Origin: CAVSUB01 sp963816725 | Lineage (GTDB): Bacteria; Acidobacteriota; Vicinamibacteria; Vicinamibacterales; 2-12-FULL-66-21 | Length of the DNA: 64,000 bases | Reading direction: 5' to 3' | Assembly: GCA_963816725.1 (NCBI GenBank) | Contig: CAWFMC010000016.1 | Coordinates: 62,001 to 126,000 of the forward strand | Part shown: positions 17,776-27,344 of the stretch, piece after piece | How the letters are laid out: each line of letters begins with the position of its first letter | How positions within the stretch are numbered: position 1 is the stretch's first letter | The notes under the pieces: model-generated | The model's database searches: none | What the model saw: only the letters and a program-made list of their open reading frames with translations | What the model was told of the DNA's origin: nothing | Translations under genes and position numbers: made by a program

Positions 17776-18300
17776 ATGACCCCTTTACGCGCGACGACGT
17801 ATGCCGGAGTCGCGTCGGTGCTGGTCACCTGGCTGGCCAGCGCGAGCGGCGTGTCGGCTCCGCCCGATCCTTCTCCGCCGCAGTCCCGCCCCGGTGTGTC
17901 CGCCACGCAGGCGCTCGCGGACGACGTGCAGGCGCAGACGGCGCGTCTGCACGGACGGCTTGCCACGGCGCCCGCGCCGCGGACACCAGTGCGTAATCCG
18001 TTTGCATTCGCGGCACGTGCGGAGCGGCCGGCGCTCGACCGAAGCGCACGCGCAGCAACAATCGCCATCGCACCGGTCCCGCCCGCCGAACCACCCTTGC
18101 AGCTGGTTGGCATCGCCGAACAGGAGACTGCCGGCGTCACCGCGCGCACGGCGCTCATCACCGCTGATTCGGACGAGCTCTTCATGCTCACCGTGGGCGC
18201 CACGCTCGGGGGCCGCTACCGCGTCACCGCGATCGGCAGCGACGCGGTCGAGCTCTCCGATCTCGTGACCGGCGGCACGCGCCGTCTCGCACTCCGCTGA
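17776..18300 (+). CDS. Secreted protein with a PilP/GspC-like C-terminal domain
   Basis: The 174-aa product has an N-terminal hydrophobic segment (about residues 10-30), a Pro/Ala/Arg-rich linker containing NPFAFA, and a beta-rich C-terminal domain (from about 105) that ends YRVTAIGSDAVELSDLVTGG and then a terminal Arg-Leu pattern. The C-terminal layout resembles inner-membrane PilP/GspC HR domains that contact secretins. No other secretion gene adjoins it. It lies 58 nt after serA and 106 nt before kdsB. The assignment rests on pattern similarity only. Confidence 0.6.
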   Translation: MTPLRATTYAGVASVLVTWLASASGVSAPPDPSPPQSRPGVSATQALADDVQAQTARLHGRLATAPAPRTPVRNPFAFAARAERPALDRSARAATIAIAPVPPAEPPLQLVGIAEQETAGVTARTALITADSDELFMLTVGATLGGRYRVTAIGSDAVELSDLVTGGTRRLALR

Positions 18301-18406
18301 CAGCTCCACTCGCCTCGCGTGACGTCATGTTCACGCGCGCGCACTTGTCTCGCGATCGCGTCGCGCGATCGCCCGAGGCGCGTGTGCAGTTGTGGTAATA
18401 TTTGCC

Positions 18407-19198
18407 GTGCCCCCTGTTCTTCACTCCGGGCAGCCCACTGATCGCACTTCCCCTCTCGCTGTCGCTCTCATCCCCGCCCGGTATCACTCGACTCGCTTGC
18501 CGGGCAAGGCGCTCGCGGACATCGGCGGCCGGCCGATGATCGAGCACGTCTATCGACGCACGTCCGACGCCCGCTCGATCGCTCGGGTCATCGTGGCGAC
18601 CGACGATCGCCGCATCGCCGACGCGGTGCGGGCGTTCGGCGGTGAGGTGCAGATGACGTCGGAGGCGCATCCGAGCGGCACCGACCGGCTGGCGGAGGTC
18701 GCGGCCTCGCTGACCTGCGACGTGATCGTCAACGTCCAGGGAGACGAGCCGCTGATCGCGCCGGAGATGATCGACGAAGCGGTCGCGCCGTTCGCCCTCG
18801 ATCCCGCGCTCGAGATGAGCACGCTGCGCAAGCGGATCGAGGCCGAGGCCGATCGGCACAATCCGAACATCACGAAGGTCGTCGTCGACGAGGACGGCTT
18901 CGCCCTTTACTTTTCCCGCGCCCCGATTCCGTTCACGCGCGACGGCTGCCCGCCGGCGCCGGCGTGGCGGCACATTGGCCTGTACGTCTATCGGCGCGAC
19001 ACGCTGCTCCGCCTCGCCGCGCTGCCGCCGGTCGCGATCGAACGCGCCGAGGCGCTCGAACAGCTGCGCGCGCTGGCCCACGGGATCGCCATTCAGTGCG
19101 TCGAAACCACCCGGGACGCGATCGGCGTCGACACGCCGTCAGATCTCGAGCACGTGCGGGCGCTGGTCGCCGCGCACCCGGTCGTATCCGCAACCTAG
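18407..19198 (+). CDS. kdsB: CMP-Kdo synthetase
   Basis: The 263-aa product activates Kdo as CMP-Kdo for lipid A glycosylation. LIPARYHSTRLPGKALADIG is the nucleotide-binding start of the family, and VNVQGDEPLI and YVYRRDTLL are also present. There is no ATG near the expected start; GTG 18407 gives about 19 extra N-terminal residues and GTG 18392 gives 24. TAATAT at 18396-18401 ends 5 nt before GTG 18407, so a leaderless GTG start is plausible. It is the first gene of the Kdo cluster. Confidence 0.9.
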   Translation: MPPVLHSGQPTDRTSPLAVALIPARYHSTRLPGKALADIGGRPMIEHVYRRTSDARSIARVIVATDDRRIADAVRAFGGEVQMTSEAHPSGTDRLAEVAASLTCDVIVNVQGDEPLIAPEMIDEAVAPFALDPALEMSTLRKRIEAEADRHNPNITKVVVDEDGFALYFSRAPIPFTRDGCPPAPAWRHIGLYVYRRDTLLRLAALPPVAIERAEALEQLRALAHGIAIQCVETTRDAIGVDTPSDLEHVRALVAAHPVVSAT

Positions 19199-19214
19199 GA
19201 GCACAAGTAGACGG

Positions 19215-20894
<1,680 letters not shown>

Positions 20895-20898
20895 CGGC

Positions 20899-21747
20899 GT
20901 GACGCCGATCCAGTTCGCAGGGCTGACGGTCGGGGGCGGATCGCCGCTCCTGCTGATCGCCGGCCCCTGCGTGATCGAGAGCGAGACCCACGCCGTCGGC
21001 CTCGCCCTCGCCCTGCGCGACAGCGCCAAACGGGCCGGTGTGCAGTACGTCTTCAAGGCTTCGTTCGACAAGGCCAATCGCACCTCGGCCCGATCGTTCC
21101 GCGGCCCAGGCATCGACGAAGGGCTGCGGATCCTCCGGCGCGTCCGCGAAGCCGCCGGGGTACCGATCCTCACCGACATTCACGAACCGTGGCAGGCGGC
21201 GCGTGCCGCGGAGGTCGCCGACGTCCTCCAGATTCCCGCCTTCCTCGTCCGCCAGACCGATCTCGTGGTCGCGGCGGCGGCGACCGGACGAGTCGTCAAC
21301 CTGAAGAAGGGACAGTTCCTCGCACCGGACGACATGCGCCACGCGATCGAGAAGGTCACCGGCGCGGGCAACCGCCAGGTGATCGTGACCGAGCGCGGTA
21401 CCAGCTTCGGCTACCACAATCTCGTGGTGGACATGCGGACCTTCCCCATCCTGCGCCGCCTCGGCTTCCCGGTGGTCTACGACGTCACTCACAGCCTGCA
21501 GCTCCCCGGCGCCGGAGACGGTGTCACCGCGGGCCAAGCTGAGTTCATCGAGCCGATGGCATCGGCCGGGGTGGCCGCCGGAGTGGACGGCGTGTTCATG
21601 GAAGTGCACGAGCGCCCGTCAGAGGCAAAGAGCGACGCGCAAAATGCGCTGCGCCTGGATTTGGTGGATGGGCTGCTCCACCGCCTCGTACGCATTCACG
21701 CCATCGCCCACGAGACCGCGACGGCCGCGGCAGGCACACCGGCATGA
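20899..21747 (+). CDS. kdsA: Kdo-8-phosphate synthase
   Basis: The 282-aa protein condenses arabinose-5-phosphate and PEP. It starts with GTG 4 nt after the pyrG stop. AGPCVIES near residue 24 has the cysteine that binds the metal in the Aquifex-type enzymes; E. coli-type metal-independent enzymes have Asn there. Further metal ligands appear to be present in DVTHSLQLPG (His), FMEVHE (Glu) and SDAQNAL (Asp). A metal-dependent enzyme is therefore expected. Its stop overlaps the kdsD start by 4 nt (ATGA), indicating coupled translation. Confidence 0.95.
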   Translation: MTPIQFAGLTVGGGSPLLLIAGPCVIESETHAVGLALALRDSAKRAGVQYVFKASFDKANRTSARSFRGPGIDEGLRILRRVREAAGVPILTDIHEPWQAARAAEVADVLQIPAFLVRQTDLVVAAAATGRVVNLKKGQFLAPDDMRHAIEKVTGAGNRQVIVTERGTSFGYHNLVVDMRTFPILRRLGFPVVYDVTHSLQLPGAGDGVTAGQAEFIEPMASAGVAAGVDGVFMEVHERPSEAKSDAQNALRLDLVDGLLHRLVRIHAIAHETATAAAGTPA

Positions 21748-22727
21748 CCGTCAGCGCCAAGCCTTCATCGCCGGCGCTCGATCTGGCGCGGCGCGTGCTG
21801 CGCATCGAAGCGGACGCGATCGCGAGTCTCATCGACCGGCTCGGTGACGAGTTCCAGGCCGCACTCGATCTGCTGGACGGCTGCCGGGGGCGGGTCATCG
21901 TCACGGGAATGGGCAAGTCCGGGATCATCTGCCGCAAGATCGCCGCGACGCTCTCGAGCACCGGCACGGCCGCCTGGTTCCTGCATCCCGCCGAGGCCAT
22001 TCATGGCGACCTCGGCGCCATCCGCCAGGAGGATGTGGTGCTGGCGTTGTCGCATAGCGGCGAGACAGAGGAGCTGGTGCGGCTGCTCGAGTCGATTCGC
22101 CGGATCGGCGCGCGGCTGATCGCGATCACCGGCGATCCTGGCTCGACACTCGGCCGGGCAGCGGACGTGGCGCTCGACTGCGGGATTGCCGAGGAAGCGT
22201 GCCCGATGAACCTGGTGCCGACCGCCAGCACGACCGCCGCGCTCGCGCTCGGTGATGCGCTGGCGATGACATTGCTGGTGCGCAAGGGTTTCAGCGAAGC
22301 GGAGTTCGCCTCGTTCCACCCGGGGGGCAAGCTCGGTCGCCGGCTGCTGCGCGTCGAGCACGCGATGCACGGCGGTGAGGCCGCCCCGATCGTGAGCCTG
22401 ACCACGCCGATGCCGGAAGTGATCCATGAGATGTCGAGCAAGCGCCTCGGCATGACCTGCGTCGTGGACGATGAGCGGCGGCTGGCCGGAGTGATCACCG
22501 ACGGAGACCTGCGGCGCTTGATGAGCCGCACGGCAAACGTGCTGGCACTGAGCGCGATGGACGCCATGAGCGCCCGCCCGGTCACCATCCCGCGTGCGCT
22601 GCTCGCGGTCGAAGCCCTCAACCTCATGGAAGCCCGCAAGATCACGTCGATCGTCGTCGTCGACGACCACGGCCTGGTGGAGGGCGTCGTGCACCTCCAC
22701 GATCTGTGGCGGACGCAGATGGTCTGA
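21744..22727 (+). CDS. kdsD: Arabinose-5-phosphate isomerase (KdsD/KpsF)
   Basis: The 327-aa product has a SIS sugar-isomerase domain (VTGMGKSGIICRKIA near residue 53; LALSHSGETEEL; LVPTASTTAALALGDALA) and two C-terminal CBS domains (about 210-325). It converts ribulose-5-phosphate to arabinose-5-phosphate, the substrate of KdsA. Its genetic overlap with kdsA supports this pathway assignment. The FHPGGKLGRRLL motif before the CBS pair is typical of the family. Confidence 0.95.
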   Translation: MTVSAKPSSPALDLARRVLRIEADAIASLIDRLGDEFQAALDLLDGCRGRVIVTGMGKSGIICRKIAATLSSTGTAAWFLHPAEAIHGDLGAIRQEDVVLALSHSGETEELVRLLESIRRIGARLIAITGDPGSTLGRAADVALDCGIAEEACPMNLVPTASTTAALALGDALAMTLLVRKGFSEAEFASFHPGGKLGRRLLRVEHAMHGGEAAPIVSLTTPMPEVIHEMSSKRLGMTCVVDDERRLAGVITDGDLRRLMSRTANVLALSAMDAMSARPVTIPRALLAVEALNLMEARKITSIVVVDDHGLVEGVVHLHDLWRTQMV

Positions 22728-22731
22728 TCGC

Positions 22732-23256
22732 ATGGCCGTTCAGGATCACGCGTCAGCGATACGGCTGTTGCTGTTCGACGTCGATGGCGTTCTGACGGAC
22801 GGGTCGGTCCACATCCATGCGGACGGCTCTGAGTCGAAGGCCTTTCACATCCGCGACGGGGCCGCTTTGGTGTGGGCGCAGCGCGCCGGTTTGCAGGTCG
22901 GGTTGTTGTCGGCGCGATCGTCGCCGGCGACGGCGCAGCGGGCGGCGCAGCTGGGGATCCGCATCGTGTCGCAAGGAGCGGCCCACAAGGCCGACGCTTA
23001 CGACCGGATCCTCCAGCAGGCCGGGCTCAGCGATGCCGAGGTGGCCTACATGGGCGACGATCTGCTGGATCTGCCGGTGCTGGCGCGGGTCGGATTGTCG
23101 GCCACGCCTGCAGACGGCGCGCCCGAGGTGAAGGCGCGGGTCCATTGGATCAGCCACGCGAATGGCGGCCGTGGCGCGGCGCGCGAGCTGGTGGAGCTGG
23201 TCTTGCGCGCGCAGGGCCGCTGGGACGCCATCGTCCAGCAATACAGCGGCGCGTGA
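22732..23256 (+). CDS. kdsC: Kdo-8-phosphate phosphatase
   Basis: The 174-aa HAD-family protein has the catalytic Asp pair in LLFDVDGVLTDG near residue 14, the KAFHIRDGAAL loop typical of KdsC, and the acidic motif YMGDDLLDLPVL near 105. It removes phosphate from Kdo-8-phosphate. As in other cap-less KdsC proteins the subunit is short and probably tetrameric. It starts 4 nt after kdsD, and its TGA overlaps an ATG of the next frame. Confidence 0.94.
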   Translation: MAVQDHASAIRLLLFDVDGVLTDGSVHIHADGSESKAFHIRDGAALVWAQRAGLQVGLLSARSSPATAQRAAQLGIRIVSQGAAHKADAYDRILQQAGLSDAEVAYMGDDLLDLPVLARVGLSATPADGAPEVKARVHWISHANGGRGAARELVELVLRAQGRWDAIVQQYSGA

Positions 23257-23270
23257 TGGGAGGCTCCGGG

Positions 23271-24479
23271 ATGCTGCTCAGCGCCCTGATTGCGCTGCTC
23301 GCCGGGCTGGCCATCGGCAAGGCGTGGGAGCGCTACAAGCTGCAGGACGGCCGCTGGGTCGATCGGCGGCGCGCCCGCGACTCCCCCCACTACATGCTCG
23401 GCCTGAATTTCCTCGTCGCCAATCAGATCGATCCGGCGATCGAGGAACTGGTCAAGGCCGCGCAGGGTGCCGGCGATCCCCTGGAGATTCACCTGATCCT
23501 CGGCAATCTCTATCGTGAGAAGGGGCAGGTCGGCCGGGCGATCCAGGAGCACCAGGCGCTCTTGCGCCGACCCGATCTCAGGCCGCTCGAGCATGCGAAC
23601 GTGCTGCTCTGCCTCGGGCTCGACTACAAGCGCGGCGGCTTCGTCGATCGCGCGCTCGAGGCGTTCCGCGAAGTGCTCCGCCTGGATCCCGGCAATCAGT
23701 ACGCGCTCTCGAACCTGGAGAAGCTGTTCGAGGAGCAGCATCAGTGGGCCGACGCGTACGCGACGCGTCAGGAGCTGGCCGCGCGGCCCGAGCAAGCCTC
23801 GTCGGCCAGGCATCACGAAACACTCGGCTACCTGGAGAACGAGATCGGTCGCGAGGCGATGAAACGCTCGGACTACGCCGAAGCGGCGCGCCGGTTCGCG
23901 GCGGCCCTCGCGCTGGACCAGCGCAACGCACCGGCGGCGTTGAATCTCGGCGATGTTCGCTACGTCGAAGCCGACGTCCCGGCGGCCGTAGCCGAGTGGG
24001 AACGGTTGATCGAACAGTCGCCCGAACGCGCGTATCTGGCGTTTTCGCGTCTCGAAGCGGCGTATCCGAAACTCGGCGCGCCGGGCCGCTTCGCGGAGCT
24101 GTGCCGGCGGCTGATCGCCGCCAACCCGCAGGACTGGCGCGCGCGGCTCGCGCTGGCGCGGCATCTATCCAACGCGGGCGCTCCGTCAGAAGCGCTGGAG
24201 CTGCTGCTCGAGGCCGTGCAGCTGAATCCGCATGCGCTGTCGCTGCATCAAGCCATCTGGCAGACGCTGTCCAACCTCAACCTGCCGCAGCGGCTGGTCG
24301 ATCGCTACGTCGACCTGACCCGCGATGCGATCTTCTACCTCGACCCGCATGTCTGCGTGCGCTGCCGCTATCGCAGTACAGAGCTGCTCTGGCAGTGCCC
24401 GCAGTGCCACGAGTGGAACACCTTCATCGAAGAGCGCATCGCCCCGGCCAAGGACACCGAGGCCACCCTCACGAGCTGA
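23271..24479 (+). CDS. lapB: LapB (YciM)-like TPR protein with C-terminal metal-binding domain
   Basis: ATG 23271 has GGGAGG 7 nt upstream; an ATG at 23256 that overlaps the kdsC stop is less likely. The 402-aa product has an N-terminal membrane helix (LSALIALLAGLAIGKAWERY), some eight TPR units (about 40-350), and a rubredoxin-like knuckle CVRCRYRSTELLWQCPQC near residue 365. This is the architecture of LapB, which controls LPS synthesis in E. coli through FtsH-dependent LpxC turnover. The place at the end of the Kdo cluster fits an LPS-assembly or control role. Confidence 0.88.
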   Translation: MLLSALIALLAGLAIGKAWERYKLQDGRWVDRRRARDSPHYMLGLNFLVANQIDPAIEELVKAAQGAGDPLEIHLILGNLYREKGQVGRAIQEHQALLRRPDLRPLEHANVLLCLGLDYKRGGFVDRALEAFREVLRLDPGNQYALSNLEKLFEEQHQWADAYATRQELAARPEQASSARHHETLGYLENEIGREAMKRSDYAEAARRFAAALALDQRNAPAALNLGDVRYVEADVPAAVAEWERLIEQSPERAYLAFSRLEAAYPKLGAPGRFAELCRRLIAANPQDWRARLALARHLSNAGAPSEALELLLEAVQLNPHALSLHQAIWQTLSNLNLPQRLVDRYVDLTRDAIFYLDPHVCVRCRYRSTELLWQCPQCHEWNTFIEERIAPAKDTEATLTS

Positions 24480-24489
24480 CCCGCGCCGG

Positions 24490-25086
24490 TCACGCTTCCG
24501 CTGCCAGCACCTCGTACACCTGACGCACCTGCGCCTCGGTCTCGGCGAAGGTGCCGTCGGTCCTGATCACGTAGTCGGCGCGGCGGACCTTCTCCGCGAT
24601 GGGCCACTGCGCCGCGAGGCGGGCCCGCGCTTCCGCCGCGGTCAACCGGTCGCGCGTGACCAGCCGCCTGAGCTGCTCGGCGGCGTCACAGGCACAGACC
24701 ACCACGCGCTCGAAATCATGTTGATGCCCGGTCTCGAACAGCAGCGGGATGTCGGCGAGCGCGACGCGCGTGCCCGAAGGCAGATCGGCAAACCAGTCGT
24801 CGATGCGGCGGTAGACGAGCGGGTGGATGATCGCTTCGAGGTCGGCGCGCGCCGCGCGATCGGCGAACACCAGGCGACCGAGCGCAGGCCGATCGAGCCG
24901 GCCGTCGTCGAGCAGCACCCCGGCGCCGAAGCGCCGGACGACCTGCTCGAGACCAACGGATCCCGGCGCCACAGCATCCCGGGCCAGGATGTCGGCATCG
25001 ATGGTCGCGGCGCCGAGCGCAGCAAACCGCGCCAGGCAGAAGGACTTGCCGGTGGCGATGCCGCCGGTGAGTGCCGCCCTCAGCAT
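24490..25086 (-). CDS. coaE: Dephospho-CoA kinase
   Basis: The 198-aa P-loop kinase (LTGGIATGKSFCLARF at the N-terminus) performs the last step of CoA synthesis. DADILARDAVAPGS and the PLLFETG motif near residue 115 are family features. It converges on lapB, with 10 nt between stops, and is the last gene of a long minus-strand run. Confidence 0.93.
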   Translation of the reverse strand: MLRAALTGGIATGKSFCLARFAALGAATIDADILARDAVAPGSVGLEQVVRRFGAGVLLDDGRLDRPALGRLVFADRAARADLEAIIHPLVYRRIDDWFADLPSGTRVALADIPLLFETGHQHDFERVVVCACDAAEQLRRLVTRDRLTAAEARARLAAQWPIAEKVRRADYVIRTDGTFAETEAQVRQVYEVLAAEA

Positions 25087-25153
25087 GTCCGCAGCCGCGG
25101 CGGCACGACGCCGCGCTGCCGGGAAGCGAGCGACGGCGGGATGATGGTTCCCG

Positions 25154-26089
25154 TCAGGCCGCCTCGTGCCGGGCGCGGGCAGCGGTCAAGGTGTTCTTCA
25201 GGAGCATCGCGATGGTCAGCGGCCCGACACCGCCGGGAACCGGCGTGAGCGCGCCGGCCGTTTCTGCCACCGAGGGGTGAACATCGCCGACAACGAGTGA
25301 CCCGCGGCGGGCGAAGTCGGCGAGGCGCGGCGATCCCTCCGGGAACAGCTGCTTTGCTGCCGCCTCATCGGTGATCCGGGAGATGCCGACGTCGATGACC
25401 GTCGCCCCTGGGCGCACGAAGTCCGTGGTGACGAACCCGGGACGGCCGATCGCCGAGACCAGGATGTCGGCCGTGGCGCACAGCGCGGCGAGCGCCGGCG
25501 TTTTCGAGTGCGCGATCGTCACCGTCGCGTCGCGCTGGAGGAGCAGCATGGCCATCGGCTTCCCGACGATCTCGCTGCGGCCGACGATCACGGCGCGCGT
25601 CCCGGCGATGGGGATGCCGCTGCGGTCCAGCATCTCGATGATGCCGGAGGGCGTGCACGGCGCGAGCACCGCTCGACCCTGCACCAACCGCCCGACGTTC
25701 ACCGGGTTGAAGCCGTCGACGTCCTTGCCCGGGTCGATCGCATCGAACACCTGCTGCGCGGCGGCTCTTCCCATGCCGGCAGGCAGCGGCGACTGGACGA
25801 GTATGCCGTCGTGCCGCTCGCTGGCGTTGAGGCTCTGCACGAGCGCGAGCAGCTCCGTCAGAGAGGCGCTCGCCGGCAGCCGTTGCAGGTCGACCCACAG
25901 CCCCGACTCGGTGCCCGCACGCACCTTGTTGCGCACGTAGATCTCGGAGCCCGGATCGTCGCCGACGAGCACGATGCCCAGCCCGGGCGGACGTCCCGCC
26001 GCCGCGGTAAAGGCATGCACATCCGGCAGCACCGCCTCCCGAATCGCCGCCGCCACTGACTGGCCGTCAAGAACTCTGGCTCCGGTCAC
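25154..26089 (-). CDS. folD: Methylene-THF dehydrogenase / methenyl-THF cyclohydrolase
   Basis: The 311-aa bifunctional one-carbon enzyme has the catalytic Lys in YVRNKVRA near residue 53, GILVQSPLPAG, the NADP site VIVGRSEIVGKPMAMLLLQR, and the C-terminal PGGVGPLTIAMLLKNT. It starts with GTG at 26089 with no strong Shine-Dalgarno site. It supplies 10-formyl-THF and NADPH. A 67-nt gap separates it from coaE downstream. Confidence 0.95.
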   Translation of the reverse strand: MTGARVLDGQSVAAAIREAVLPDVHAFTAAAGRPPGLGIVLVGDDPGSEIYVRNKVRAGTESGLWVDLQRLPASASLTELLALVQSLNASERHDGILVQSPLPAGMGRAAAQQVFDAIDPGKDVDGFNPVNVGRLVQGRAVLAPCTPSGIIEMLDRSGIPIAGTRAVIVGRSEIVGKPMAMLLLQRDATVTIAHSKTPALAALCATADILVSAIGRPGFVTTDFVRPGATVIDVGISRITDEAAAKQLFPEGSPRLADFARRGSLVVGDVHPSVAETAGALTPVPGGVGPLTIAMLLKNTLTAARARHEAA

Positions 26090-26099
26090 TTCTGCTCCG

Positions 26100-26240
26100 T
26101 TCCCTCTCTGCAGCAGGCTTTGGACTTTAGGCTTTAGGCTGCAGGCCTGTCTGGCTGTCGGCCTGTTTCACGGCAAGCGAGCTGTGCGTGGCCCACAGCC
26201 AGACGCGGCCGAAAGCCCAAAGTCTGAAGCCGCGCCGCGG
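26100..26240. repeat. AGGCTTT-type heptad repeat, folD/K-channel gap
   Basis: The minus-strand gap between the K channel gene and folD holds GGCTTTAGGCTGCAGGCCTG near 26129-26148 and a facing AAAGCCCAAAGTCTGAAGCC near 26212-26231. The unit differs from AGCTTCC but the 7-bp period and facing arms are alike. Confidence 0.6.
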
Positions 26241-26252
26241 CCCGTTGGGCGC

Positions 26253-27326
26253 TTACCCAGGGCCGCCCACCCCCCCACCGTTCCCCGTCGCCGCTGCCGC
26301 CTCGAGCTCCCGAAGGCTCTGTGTCCGCCCGAGTACGACGAGAAAGTCGCCCGCCCGCATGGTGACGTCGGGAGACGGGTTGAATTCCATCCCGCCGTTC
26401 GCGCGCTGGATGCCGATGACGACAACGCCGAAGCGCTGGCGGAGGTTGCCTTCGAGAATCGTGCGGCCGGCGAGCGAGGCGCCGTCCTCGATCCGCACCT
26501 GCTCCATGTTCAAGTCGAGATTGTCGGAGCTGGTGGCGAGCTGGACGAAATCGACGACCGCCGGACGGAGGGCGGTCAAGGCGAGCTGGGATCCGCCAAT
26601 CTGATATGGCGACAGCACGCGGTCCGCTCCGGCCCGCAGCAGCTTCGCCTTCGCATCGTCCGTCTCGGCCCGGCCGATGATGAAGAGCCCCGGCTGCAGG
26701 AGGCGGGCGGTCAGTACCGCGTAGACATTTTCGGCATCGGTCGAGACCGCAGCGATCAGGCCGCGGGCGCGGTCGAGGCGGACGCGCTGCAGGACCTGTT
26801 CGTTACTGGCGTCGGCCTCCACCGCGAGATAGCCCAGGTCGATCGCCTGCTGCATCCGCTCGCCGTCACGCTCGATCACCACGAACGGCACGGATTGACG
26901 CGCGAATTCGCGCGCGATGATGTGGCCCATGCGGCCGAAGCCGCAAATGATGAAGTGCTTGTCGAGCTCGTCGAGCATGCGTTCACGCCGTCGGACAGTC
27001 CAGCGCGCCTGGAGGTTGCCTTCGACCAGGCGAGCCATGAAGAAGGAGAAGGTGTAGAGGACGGTTGCCACGCCGACCGTCAACACGATCATCGTGAAGA
27101 GCTCGCCGCCGCGACCCATCGGGTGGACTTCCTTGTAGCCGGCGGTCGTCACGGAGATGACCGTCATGTACAACGAGTCCCACAGGTCCCACCCCTCGAT
27201 GACGGAATAGCCGAGGGTCCCGCCGGCGACCACCCCGAACAGCAGGATCACCGACAATCGCCAGCCCGCCCACCATGGGGAGGGATGGACGACGGCTGCC
27301 CGATCCGACCGCGCCGAGCCTCGCAT
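26253..27326 (-). CDS. Two-TM potassium channel with TrkA-N/TrkA-C (RCK) domains
   Basis: The 357-aa protein has two membrane helices (about residues 21-41 and 77-100) around a pore loop, then an NAD-binding RCK domain (FIICGFGRMGHIIAREFA near 128) and a TrkA-C domain (from about 270). The selectivity filter reads SVTTAGYKEV, lacking the second Gly of the TxGYG consensus. It may be a K+ channel of altered selectivity or a non-selective ion channel. The C-terminus is Gly-rich. It lies 18 nt after the permease gene. Confidence 0.85.
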   Translation of the reverse strand: MRGSARSDRAAVVHPSPWWAGWRLSVILLFGVVAGGTLGYSVIEGWDLWDSLYMTVISVTTAGYKEVHPMGRGGELFTMIVLTVGVATVLYTFSFFMARLVEGNLQARWTVRRRERMLDELDKHFIICGFGRMGHIIAREFARQSVPFVVIERDGERMQQAIDLGYLAVEADASNEQVLQRVRLDRARGLIAAVSTDAENVYAVLTARLLQPGLFIIGRAETDDAKAKLLRAGADRVLSPYQIGGSQLALTALRPAVVDFVQLATSSDNLDLNMEQVRIEDGASLAGRTILEGNLRQRFGVVVIGIQRANGGMEFNPSPDVTMRAGDFLVVLGRTQSLRELEAAAATGNGGGVGGPG

Positions 27327-27344
27327 CGCTCGACCTCGGGCGCG

